A stretch of 14,353 bases of DNA. Source: Nitrospinota bacterium. GTDB lineage: Bacteria; Nitrospinota; Nitrospinia; Nitrospinales; VA-1. Below are positions 7,411 to 13,275 of the stretch, one piece after another. The position numbers and the translations under genes are program-made. Numbering within the stretch: position 1 is the first letter of the stretch; every line of letters starts with the position of its first letter. The notes under the pieces were generated by a model. The model ran no database searches. It saw only the letters and a list, made by a program, of their open reading frames with translations, and was not told where the DNA came from. The DNA is taken from contig JADFGI010000032.1 of assembly GCA_022567815.1 (NCBI GenBank), positions 1 to 14,353 of the forward strand, read 5' to 3'.

Positions 7411-7452
7411 CCGTGGCCAGCCACGGGGAATAAAACCCACGGTTGGGTTTTA
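7411..7452 (-). terminator. Two hairpins between nnr and tsaE, possible terminator
   Basis: Just past the nnr stop, TAAAACCCA and TGGGTTTTA (7431-7452) form a perfect 9-bp stem with a 4-nt loop and a T-rich 3' arm. Next comes CCGTGGC-CA-GCCACGG (7411-7426), followed leftward by T-rich sequence. Together they look like an intrinsic terminator or attenuator that partly separates nnr from tsaE. The first stem is only weakly GC-rich, so efficiency is uncertain. Confidence 0.45.
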
Positions 7453-7460
7453 ATAACATC

Positions 7461-9017
7461 TCATCTGGGCAGAACCCTTTTCAGGCTTTCGGGGAAATTA
7501 TCCAGCAGATCTCCTGCGGTCAAACTGGTTTCCGACCCTTTTTCTTTGGCATAAATATCGCCCGCCAAACCATGCAGATAGACCCCGGCAATGACTGCTG
7601 ACCGGGTTTTGAGTCCCTGACCGATAAGGCCTGCAATGACTCCCGTTAAAACATCACCAGAGCCGGCAGTCGCCATTCCGGGGTTTCCTGTTGAATTGAT
7701 AACTACCGATCCGTCCGGGAAGGCGATGATTGTTCGGGCTCCTTTAAGAACCAGAGTGAGGCCGTTTTCTCCGGCGAACCGGGAAGCGGATTCGATTCTG
7801 TTTGCCTGAATTTCCTCAGTGCTCCAACCGGATATCCGGGACATCTCCTTTGGATGAGGTGTCAGGATGGCGTCGGAAAAATTTAAAATTTTCAGATCAC
7901 CGCTTTTGGCCAAACAGTTCACCGCATCGGCGTCTATGACCAGAGGAACTTCCACCGTAGGCAGGAACTCCCGCAACAAGTGGACGGTTTCCGGATCGGT
8001 TGAAATTCCCGGTCCGACAGCCACTGCTGACTTTCCCTGCAGAATTTTCAATAGCGGGTCTTTTGCTCGAAGGGACAGCGTACCATTTGTTGTCTCAGGG
8101 AGGGGGACCGTCATCACCTCAAGGGGATGAAACTCAAGGGCCTTCTGGCAACTTTCCGGGATGGCCAGCGTGACCAGGCCGCATCCGGCCCGCAGTGCTC
8201 CCAAAGCTGTGAGCCCTGCCGCTCCTCCCTTGCCCAGCGACCCGGCAATGACCAGCACATGTCCAAAATCTCCCTTGTGCGAATGGCTGGGTCTTTTGGA
8301 AAACCAGGAGACGATGTCTTCAGGTTCCACCATCTCGACCGTAATAGATTGGGATGCTATCGCTTTTTGCGGGATGCTGATATCGATCACTTCAATATCT
8401 CCCATGACCCCGGCGGAAGGAAAGGTTGCATGGCTCCGCTTCAGCATGGCCAATGCCAGTGTGAGATCGGCCTGAACATGTGGCCCGATCAGGCATCCGG
8501 AATCAGAGTCCACCCCGGAGGGGATGTCCACGGAAACGACGAATTTTTGCAGATGGTTTATTTTCTCGAAAACTTCCGCATAAAAACCTGTGGCGGGTTT
8601 GGATAATCCCGTGCCAAAAATGGCGTCGATGACGAGATCGCAATGGCGAAGCCGGTGGTCGAATGATTTAAAATTACCCGCGTCGACCTCATTTATTTTT
8701 ACCCCGATTTTTTGCGCGATCTCTGCGTTTATCTTCGCGTCGGCTTTTAATTCCCCTGTTTTTCCAAGCAGAAGGACCCATACGTCTGTCCCCATATTCA
8801 GCAGGTGGCGGGCCATCACAAAACCGTCGCCGCCGTTGTTTCCCTTACCGGCAAAAACCACGATTTTTTTGGAGGCCAGATCGGGAAATTTTCTTTTTAA
8901 AGTTTCAACAGATTCCCGGCCCGCGTTTTCCATGAGGATCATGCCGGGAATACCGCATTCCTCAATGGCGTGCCGATCTATGGCTTGCATTTCTGCCGCG
9001 GTAAGAACTTTCTGCAA
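7461..9017 (-). CDS. nnr: Bifunctional NAD(P)HX epimerase / ADP-dependent NAD(P)HX dehydratase
   Basis: Repairs hydrated NADH and NADPH: the N-terminal epimerase interconverts R and S forms and the C-terminal dehydratase restores the cofactor with ADP. From a TTG start it is 518 aa. Epimerase (about 1-215): VLTAAEM (4-10), GKGNNGGDG (57-65), DAIFGTGL (131-138), DIPSGVDSDSG (164-174). Dehydratase (about 225-515): HVLVIAGSLGKGG near 253-265, AVGPGIS (333-339), DADAVN (362-367), LTPHPKEM (385-392), and MATAGSGDVLTG near 448-459 with the catalytic Asp. I chose TTG at 9017 because GGAGG stands 6 nt before it and the product then begins like the family. The open frame runs back to 9104 through repeat DNA, which I regard as non-coding. 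Confidence 0.93.
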   Translation of the reverse strand: MQKVLTAAEMQAIDRHAIEECGIPGMILMENAGRESVETLKRKFPDLASKKIVVFAGKGNNGGDGFVMARHLLNMGTDVWVLLLGKTGELKADAKINAEIAQKIGVKINEVDAGNFKSFDHRLRHCDLVIDAIFGTGLSKPATGFYAEVFEKINHLQKFVVSVDIPSGVDSDSGCLIGPHVQADLTLALAMLKRSHATFPSAGVMGDIEVIDISIPQKAIASQSITVEMVEPEDIVSWFSKRPSHSHKGDFGHVLVIAGSLGKGGAAGLTALGALRAGCGLVTLAIPESCQKALEFHPLEVMTVPLPETTNGTLSLRAKDPLLKILQGKSAVAVGPGISTDPETVHLLREFLPTVEVPLVIDADAVNCLAKSGDLKILNFSDAILTPHPKEMSRISGWSTEEIQANRIESASRFAGENGLTLVLKGARTIIAFPDGSVVINSTGNPGMATAGSGDVLTGVIAGLIGQGLKTRSAVIAGVYLHGLAGDIYAKEKGSETSLTAGDLLDNFPESLKRVLPR

Positions 9018-9023
9018 AAATCG

Positions 9024-9028
9024 CCTCC
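9024..9028 (-). promoter_or_regulatory. Shine-Dalgarno sequence that fixes the nnr start
   Basis: GGAGG on the minus strand, 6 nt before TTG at 9017. It is the only strong ribosome-binding site in the upstream open frame and places translation start at a TTG codon. Confidence 0.8.
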
Positions 9029-9051
9029 GGGTTAAGGGCGGTGAAAAAAAA

Positions 9052-9079
9052 GGGAGACCGGAGACAGCAGACAGCAGAC
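9052..9079. repeat. Four tandem copies of a 7-bp unit
   Basis: On the plus strand GGGAGAC, CGGAGAC, AGCAGAC and AGCAGAC follow each other without a gap; all end in GAC and the last two are identical. The array lies about 35 bp upstream of the nnr start. It resembles a GTCTGCT-type repeat that I have seen between genes of environmental bacteria. Function unknown; it may be slippage-prone. Confidence 0.75.
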
Positions 9080-9102
9080 CGGAATAACCACCACAAATAT
9101 CC

Positions 9103-9132
9103 ATCTGTGTTTATCTGTGTTCATCTGTGGTT
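9103..9132. repeat. Three tandem copies of a 10-bp unit
   Basis: ATCTGTGTTT, ATCTGTGTTC and ATCTGTGGTT stand head to tail immediately downstream of the stop codon of the 9136-9756 gene. Read on the minus strand this is the ACCACAGATGAACACAG-type sequence that recurs between genes in many environmental bacterial genomes and yields spurious peptides beginning MNTDKHR. With the 7-bp array 23 bp away, it marks this gap as a repeat insertion point. Confidence 0.8.
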
Positions 9133-9135
9133 CCA

Positions 9136-9756
9136 TTAAACGTAAATTGAATATGGATAGTCTCTGGATTCTTTGAGAGACATTTCTTCTCCGGTGGGAA
9201 TCAGCCCGTGGATAACCCCGAACTGGCAGGGGCAATCGAATCCGCGTTTTAACTTCTCTTCTCTGGAAAGGGAATCAAAATTATCTTCATCCAAAAGGAA
9301 CACGGTATTGTAGAAGTAATTCCTGATAAATAGTTCAGTTTGGAGAGGTTTTCCTTTAAGTTCGGGAAGGGTATTCAAACGTTCTACCCGATTATCGTGA
9401 TTGTAGTTGAAGGCGTGGCGGGCCAGAACATCGTAAAGAAAACAAAAATGATAGGTGTTCATGTGGTACCAGGCGTCTTTGTTTGCCAACCCTTTTTGGA
9501 GGATTTTTAATAATTTTTGAAGAATGTCCATGCTCCCGATTTGACCCGCCCTGGGGTAAAATTTCCGAGTGTCTTCATCCCAGTATTCCTGCGGTTGTTT
9601 TTCGATGAAGGAAATAATCTCACCCTCTTCGGATAAGGCTGTTTCAATAAAATGCTTTGGGTCGAACCAGGAATTATAATCTGGGTCGGGAGATTTGGAA
9701 AACCCGGCAAATCCAGTTTCTTTTGGGTCGTAAATGTTATTCTTGAAGATCAACAT
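9136..9756 (-). CDS. Hypothetical protein, paralogue of the 10144-10734 gene
   Basis: I do not recognise the family. The 206-aa product has no signal peptide or membrane segment and is rich in aromatic and acidic residues, so it is probably cytoplasmic. It begins MLIFKNNIYD. It carries the shared core WYxxNxYHFC[FY]LYD (Trp96, His103, Cys105, Asp109), PELxGK (131-136), NYF (146-148), and near the end CPCQFGVI (Cys175, Cys177). From Trp96 to residue 196 it aligns without gaps to the other copy, 44 of 101 positions identical by hand count. The paired His and Cys residues could bind a metal or be structural; that is inference only. The ATG at 9756 lacks a Shine-Dalgarno, but a near-consensus promoter lies 45-73 bp upstream. 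Conservation between copies makes it a real gene. Confidence 0.85.
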   Translation of the reverse strand: MLIFKNNIYDPKETGFAGFSKSPDPDYNSWFDPKHFIETALSEEGEIISFIEKQPQEYWDEDTRKFYPRAGQIGSMDILQKLLKILQKGLANKDAWYHMNTYHFCFLYDVLARHAFNYNHDNRVERLNTLPELKGKPLQTELFIRNYFYNTVFLLDEDNFDSLSREEKLKRGFDCPCQFGVIHGLIPTGEEMSLKESRDYPYSIYV

Positions 9757-9783
9757 GGTTTTGACGGTTCTGCGAAAAGGGCC

Positions 9784-9799
9784 AGTATCAATAGATACT
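9784..9799. promoter_or_regulatory. Perfect dyad over the predicted start site of the 9136-9756 gene
   Basis: AGTATC-AATA-GATACT, a perfect 6-bp inverted repeat with a 4-bp centre. It begins 1 bp downstream of the -10 element at 9801-9806 and covers the predicted start near 9794, the usual place for a repressor operator. It could instead be a small hairpin at the 5' end of the mRNA. Confidence 0.45.
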
Positions 9800-9800
9800 T

Positions 9801-9829
9801 ATTTTAAGCCTTTACTTTGTAAATTTCAA
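9801..9829 (-). promoter_or_regulatory. Sigma-70-type promoter of the 9136-9756 gene
   Basis: Read leftward: TTGAAA (9829-9824), a 17-bp spacer, TAAAAT (9806-9801). Each hexamer matches five of six consensus positions with ideal spacing. The predicted start is near 9794, 38 nt before the ATG. This implies that the gene is transcribed independently of its upstream paralogue. Confidence 0.6.
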
Positions 9830-9840
9830 AAATCTTTCCC

Positions 9841-9866
9841 CCCGCATCGCGGGCTCCTTCGCGGAG
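9841..9866. repeat. Pair of short GC-rich hairpins
   Basis: CCCGC-ATC-GCGGG (9841-9853) is followed directly by CTCC/GGAG around TTCGC (9854-9866). The first resembles the hairpin at 10121-10135 at the other end of the spacer. They lie just upstream of the promoter at 9801-9829. Confidence 0.55.
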
Positions 9867-9992
9867 GGCGAACTTGCTCACGCCGTGCACCACTCGCCGT
9901 GGGGGCAATATTGACAGACGACCAACGTAGGAGCTGGACCCAGTGTTAACGTGCGATGGGTTTATGACTGACCAAATCTTTCTTCGTGCAAA

Positions 9993-10065
9993 CGTCATTG
10001 CTAGCAAAGCCAAGCAATCCAGAAACCCTGGATCGCCACGCCACCGATGGCGGCTCGCGATGGCG
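9993..10065. repeat. Degenerate REP-like palindromic element
   Basis: The left end CGTCATTGCTAGC and right end GCTCGCGATGGCG are near-perfect inverted repeats (10 of 13 positions complementary by hand count). The interior, with CAAGCAATCCAG and CCCTGGATCGCC, matches the pattern of the dispersed ATTGCGAGCGAAGCGAAGC-type palindrome common in environmental bacterial genomes. Several substitutions suggest an old, decayed copy. Confidence 0.6.
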
Positions 10066-10120
10066 GGAATGAGGGTTATTTGGGCTGGCGAGCACAGCGA
10101 GCGTAGCCTTAAAATTGGCC

Positions 10121-10135
10121 CCCCGCGTGGCGGGG
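10121..10135. repeat. GC-rich hairpin downstream of the 10144-10734 gene
   Basis: CCCCGC-GTG-GCGGGG, a perfect 6-bp stem with a 3-nt loop, lying 8 bp past the stop codon of the upstream paralogue. The strand reading away from the gene has no clear U-run, so termination would be weak. It may be part of the repeat cluster. Confidence 0.55.
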
Positions 10136-10143
10136 TCTCCATT

Positions 10144-10734
10144 TCATTGGTACGGATTATCAATTTCCTCGAGGCTGATTTCTTCTTCAGCCGGGACCAG
10201 CCGATTGATCACTCCAAATAAACAAGGGTCGGTTAAACCCAGGTCTTTTTTTTCCTGGGCATTCATATTGTTGAATCGATCCGGGTCAATGAGAAAGGAA
10301 GTATCCAGAAAGTAATTATCCATGAAATCATTTAAATCGATGGATTTGCCGTCCAATTCGGGGAACATGCTTATCCGTTGTTCCGGGCTTTCATAACTGT
10401 ATTCCTCGGTAAAACCATAAAGACTGTCGTACAAGTAACAAAAATGATAAGCATTCAATTGATACCATTTGTCGGGAATCACCAGGCTCTCCAGCAACCG
10501 TTTGGAAATCATGTTTACTATTTTTATAGTTCCAAATCGGGACGCGTTGGGGAAAAATATATTAAAGCGTTGGTTGCCTTCCTCAGAGTCAATTTGCCCC
10601 AGGCCCGGGAAAAGGTCGCGGTCGGAAACCAGGGTTTTAAAAATGAAATTATAAGGGTCCAGATTTGGATTGGATGAGGGGATCAGTGAATCGGTCCCAA
10701 AGTTTTCATAGATATTTTTCTTTAGCACGAGCAT
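10144..10734 (-). CDS. Hypothetical protein, paralogue of the 9136-9756 gene
   Basis: Family not recognised. The product is 196 aa with no signal sequence or transmembrane segment, and is acidic and rich in Asn, Phe and Tyr. It begins MLVLKKNIYE, like its neighbour. The shared core is WYQLNAYHFCYLYD (90-103, with His97 and Cys99), FPELDGK (124-130), NYFLDTSFLID (140-150) and DPCLFGVINRLVP (169-181, with Cys171). The middle region, about residues 12-58, is shorter than and unlike the other copy, so divergence is concentrated there. The ATG at 10734 has no Shine-Dalgarno. It is divergent from the UGPase gene across about 100 bp. Conserved residues in both copies show selection at protein level; the biochemical role is open. 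Confidence 0.85.
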   Translation of the reverse strand: MLVLKKNIYENFGTDSLIPSSNPNLDPYNFIFKTLVSDRDLFPGLGQIDSEEGNQRFNIFFPNASRFGTIKIVNMISKRLLESLVIPDKWYQLNAYHFCYLYDSLYGFTEEYSYESPEQRISMFPELDGKSIDLNDFMDNYFLDTSFLIDPDRFNNMNAQEKKDLGLTDPCLFGVINRLVPAEEEISLEEIDNPYQ

Positions 10735-10768
10735 GAGTCAAACGATTGGGGAAAAATCATGATACCTG

Positions 10769-10797
10769 TTGATGCTGGTTTAAATTGCCAATATTTT
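10769..10797 (+). promoter_or_regulatory. Possible promoter of the UGPase gene
   Basis: TTGATG (10769-10774), a 17-bp spacer, then TATTTT (10792-10797). Each hexamer matches four of six consensus bases and the spacing is ideal. The surrounding DNA is AT-rich, so chance matches are easy and other -10 choices exist nearby. Confidence 0.3.
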
Positions 10798-10835
10798 TAT
10801 ATATTAGCACAACACTTTATTGGGGATACTTACAC

Positions 10836-12203
10836 ATGAGCAGGATAAATATACAGAAAGCGCTTTCTAATCTCCACCTGGACGACCGCGCTCAGGAGAA
10901 TTTTCTCCGGTTGTACAAAAAGTTTTGCGAAGGACCCTCAAGAATCGATGATTGGGACACCGTGCGGACCCCGGATGAAAAATTTTTGGTTCCCTACGCG
11001 ACGTTAAAAATTCCCGATAGTAAAGCGATTCAACAGAGTCTTTCCAAAGTCGCTGTGTGCAAACTAAACGGCGGACTGGGGACGAGCATGGGGTGCCAAT
11101 CGCCTAAATCGACTATTATCGTGCGGGACGGCAAATCATTTCTGGACCTCATTGTCGATCAGTTGTGTGAAGCCCAAAGGAAATTCGACGTTACCATCCC
11201 GTTAATTCTGATGAACAGTTTTTACACGCACGAGGAAACACAAAAGGTCATTGAAAAGTATCACGGCCATTTGAAAATAAAAACTTTCCGGCAAAACATG
11301 TTTCCCCGCCTGCTTGAAGGCTCCTGCCAACCGCTATCGGAAGACGAGTTTGGCCTTGGTGCGTGGTATCCGCCGGGACACGGCGATTTTTATTCCTGCA
11401 TTTTCGAGATGGGTATTCTCGATAATTTGCTGGAAGAGGGCAGGGAGGTGATGTTCGTTGCCAATGCCGACAATCTGGGGGCGGTGATTGATCCGGGTAT
11501 TTTGCATCATATTCTGCAAAATGATATTCCTTTCATGATCGAAATGACACCCAAGACACTGGCCGATGTGAAGGGCGGGACAATTTACCAGGAAGGAAAC
11601 AAGGTCAAATTACTGGAAATTGCCAGCGTCCCTGAAGAACATAAGGAAGAATTTTGCAGTCAACGAAAATTTAAAGTTTTCAATACCAATAATATTTGGA
11701 TCAACCTTCGTCATTTACGGGCGCAATTGGAAAAAGGGCCTTTGGATTTGAATGTGATCATCAACCGTAAATCGGTTTCTGGTAAAAACATTTTACAGTT
11801 TGAAACCGCCATTGGATCAGCGGTGGAGTGTTTTCCGGGTGCGGTCGGATTGATCGTATCCAGGGACCGTTTTTTGCCTGTGAAAAAAACAGACGACCTG
11901 CTACTGGTGCAATCGGATTTGTTTGTTCTAAACCAGGGGCATCTGACCCGCAATCCAGATAGGAAACAAGCGGGACTGCCCTCGGTCAAGCTTGGCAGCC
12001 ATTTCGCTGATCTGCAGGATTATCAGGACCGAATTTCTTCCGTCCCCGGTCTGCTGGAACTGGATTCTCTGGAGGTAGATGGAGACGTCCGATTTGGCGA
12101 GGATGTTCAATTGAAAGGTAAGATAAAGTTGACAGCCCTGAAGAATAAACCCCTGCTGATTCCCGATGGATCGGTTCTAAAGGATGAGACAGTGGAACAA
12201 TAA
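10836..12203 (+). CDS. UTP-glucose-1-phosphate uridylyltransferase, eukaryotic UGP2-type
   Basis: Makes UDP-glucose from UTP and glucose-1-phosphate, the sugar donor for glycogen, polysaccharide and LPS synthesis. From the ATG at 10836 it is 455 aa, similar to eukaryotic UGPases and much longer than bacterial GalU (about 300 aa). Seen: the nucleotide-binding loop KLNGGLGTSMGCQSPKS (76-92), YPPGHGD (178-184), NADNLGA (210-216), KGGT (246-249) and FNTNNIWI (282-289). All are UGP2 hallmarks. Past residue about 410, regularly spaced hydrophobic residues suggest the C-terminal beta-helix. GGGGA precedes the ATG. An upstream in-frame TTG at 10785 would add 17 hydrophobic residues absent from the family. 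It stands alone, divergent from the hypothetical gene and convergent with the membrane-protein gene. Confidence 0.95.
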   Translation: MSRINIQKALSNLHLDDRAQENFLRLYKKFCEGPSRIDDWDTVRTPDEKFLVPYATLKIPDSKAIQQSLSKVAVCKLNGGLGTSMGCQSPKSTIIVRDGKSFLDLIVDQLCEAQRKFDVTIPLILMNSFYTHEETQKVIEKYHGHLKIKTFRQNMFPRLLEGSCQPLSEDEFGLGAWYPPGHGDFYSCIFEMGILDNLLEEGREVMFVANADNLGAVIDPGILHHILQNDIPFMIEMTPKTLADVKGGTIYQEGNKVKLLEIASVPEEHKEEFCSQRKFKVFNTNNIWINLRHLRAQLEKGPLDLNVIINRKSVSGKNILQFETAIGSAVECFPGAVGLIVSRDRFLPVKKTDDLLLVQSDLFVLNQGHLTRNPDRKQAGLPSVKLGSHFADLQDYQDRISSVPGLLELDSLEVDGDVRFGEDVQLKGKIKLTALKNKPLLIPDGSVLKDETVEQ

Positions 12204-12228
12204 AATTGGGCCACCCGCAGGAAATATT

Positions 12229-12954
12229 TTAATCCAGAAACACCTTACTGACGCTGGAAAAAAATTTTCCCTTCCTCAAACGGTAAAATACCGTTATTCC
12301 GCCCAGCAGGATTAAAATCAACATGGCCCAGCGAAACCTTGGGGATCCGACTTCCAATAGCGTACTGCCAAAAAATCCGTAAGCGAAGGCGCGGGGAGTC
12401 AACCCCAGAACATGGGCGACAATATAATTTTTGAATTTCATGGGGGACAATCCAGCCCCATAATTTATTACCGTGACCGGCATCACGGGAATCAGGCTCA
12501 ATAGCCAAACGACCGAAAAATTGAATTTCGTGTTTTCAATGACGTCGGCGCCGAATTTAAGTTTGCTCTTAACAAAATCATGACCCAGTTTGCGGGCAAT
12601 CCAGAACCCAACGGTACCGCCCATCGCCGCCCCTACCGAAGCATACAGCGGCCCCCAAATGGGACCAAAAGCAAGCCCTCCACCTATAAACAAGGCAATC
12701 GAGGGAATCAGGAATAAGGGCCGTATAATGAAAACCGAAATGTAAATGATAGGTCCCGCGATTCCCAGGGACACCACAAAATCCTTGAAATTTTCAGGTG
12801 TCAGCCGAACTCCCGCCCTGATTGTAAGATAACTGGTAATCAGTCCTAAAAGGATGAGGAAAATAAATTTTTTGAACCGCTTTTTAGGGTTCCCTCCCAA
12901 GAGAAAAGCTGTAAATTTTTGCCAACGTGAGTTTGCTGGGGCCAACTTCATCAT
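12229..12954 (-). CDS. TVP38/TMEM64 family membrane protein (VTT/DedA-like domain)
   Basis: Inner-membrane protein of 241 aa with a basic N-terminus and about five or six hydrophobic segments (roughly 29-48, 62-83, 85-118, 146-166, 175-199, 208-224). The VTT-domain signature is clear: RPLFLIPSIALFIGGGLAFG (78-97), GAAMGGTVGFWIARKLG (108-124), and later IPVMPVTVINYGAGLSPMKF (155-174). Related DedA and VTT proteins have been linked to lipid scrambling or undecaprenyl-phosphate recycling, but no substrate can be read from this sequence. The stop lies 25 bp from the UGPase stop, with no clear terminator between. Two ATG codons stand in tandem at 12954; only weak AAGAAAA is seen upstream. Confidence 0.9.
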   Translation of the reverse strand: MMKLAPANSRWQKFTAFLLGGNPKKRFKKFIFLILLGLITSYLTIRAGVRLTPENFKDFVVSLGIAGPIIYISVFIIRPLFLIPSIALFIGGGLAFGPIWGPLYASVGAAMGGTVGFWIARKLGHDFVKSKLKFGADVIENTKFNFSVVWLLSLIPVMPVTVINYGAGLSPMKFKNYIVAHVLGLTPRAFAYGFFGSTLLEVGSPRFRWAMLILILLGGITVFYRLRKGKFFSSVSKVFLD

Positions 12955-13122
12955 TGGATTTTCTTAAGTTTGAGTGTGGAAGAAGGAATGCATTTTGAGA
13001 AAAAAGAGATTCCCGCCTGTTCTTTGGGTTTGGCAATAATCAGGATACTCATTGAATCATAATGCTTTATATATTATAAATCATCTGCAATGAAATAAAA
13101 TGAATTCTTTTTGCAACCCTCT

Positions 13123-13150
13123 TTTTATTCAACTCATTTTATTCAACTCA
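13123..13150. repeat. Perfect 14-bp tandem duplication
   Basis: TTTTATTCAACTCA occurs twice head to tail (13123-13136 and 13137-13150), about 100 bp upstream of the -35 element of the secreted-protein promoter. It may be a recent slippage duplication or paired binding sites. Confidence 0.8.
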
Positions 13151-13186
13151 ATAGACAATTTGCTGTACGAGGTTGAGAGGTAAGAC

Positions 13187-13238
13187 CCTATAGGAATTTT
13201 ACCTGCAAAAGCAGTAGGATAAACCCTATATTAATAGG
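13187..13238. promoter_or_regulatory. Dyad cluster just upstream of the 13248 promoter
   Basis: CCTATAGG (13187-13194) is a perfect palindrome. CCTAT-ATTA-ATAGG (13225-13238) repeats the same half-sites with a wider centre. CTGC-AAAA-GCAG (13203-13214) lies between them. The recurring CCTAT/ATAGG half-sites, 38 bp apart and ending 9 bp before the -35, look like paired operator or activator sites. Confidence 0.4.
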
Positions 13239-13247
13239 AAAAATATA

Positions 13248-13275
13248 TTGACATGGGCTGATTCCTAAGTATAAT
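13248..13275 (+). promoter_or_regulatory. Perfect-consensus sigma-70 promoter
   Basis: TTGACA (13248-13253), a 16-bp spacer, TATAAT (13270-13275); both hexamers are exact consensus. The predicted start near 13282 lies beside the dyad CTAGA-G-TCTAG (13285-13295). It should drive the secreted-protein gene at 13489 through a leader of about 207 nt. Confidence 0.8.

Larger units (their letters stand above)
9757..10143. other. 387-bp gene-free region rich in palindromes
   Basis: This spacer between the two paralogous genes contains, left to right: the promoter and operator-like dyad of the 9136-9756 gene; hairpins at 9841-9866; a degenerate REP-like palindrome at 9993-10065; a dyad around 10082-10108; and a CCCCGC/GCGGGG hairpin at 10121-10135. 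Open frames crossing it are translations of repeat sequence and I do not accept them as genes. It is more GC-rich than the flanking genes. Confidence 0.7.
12955..13247. other. Upstream part of a 534-bp gene-free region, AT-rich
   Basis: No gene is supported here. It contains the TTTATA-TAT-TATAAA dyad (13066-13080), whose minus strand includes a TATAAT that might serve the membrane-protein gene without a good -35. It also holds a perfect 14-bp tandem repeat (13123-13150) and a set of dyads (13187-13238) just before the promoter at 13248. The remaining part of the gap (13276-13488) is the leader of the secreted-protein gene. Confidence 0.6.

Noticed and set aside
7354..7440. GTG start at 7440 giving a longer TsaE
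   Set aside because: The GTG lies in the loop of a hairpin, has no ribosome-binding site, and the added residues do not resemble the TsaE N-terminus.
8127..9087. Long plus-strand open frames (159, 165 and 104 aa) opposite nnr
   Set aside because: They are antisense to a gene with all family motifs, have no ribosome-binding site or recognisable features, and reflect the codon bias of nnr.
9018..9104. ATG at 9104 as nnr start
   Set aside because: The 29-residue extension is encoded by the tandem repeats; the TTG at 9017 has GGAGG at ideal spacing and matches the family N-terminus.
9052..9132. CRISPR array
   Set aside because: Units of 7 and 10 bp are directly tandem, with no spacers and no cas genes.
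9032..9235. 67-aa minus-strand open frame containing MNTDKHR
   Set aside because: It translates the 10-bp and 7-bp tandem repeats and overlaps the end of the conserved hypothetical gene in another frame.
9804..10163. 119-aa minus-strand open frame in the spacer between the paralogues
   Set aside because: It runs through palindromic repeats, and its translation and that of the opposite strand look like known repeat-derived peptides.
10785..10835. TTG at 10785 as UGPase start
   Set aside because: It would add a hydrophobic stretch unknown in the family and would overlap the candidate promoter; the ATG at 10836 fits better.
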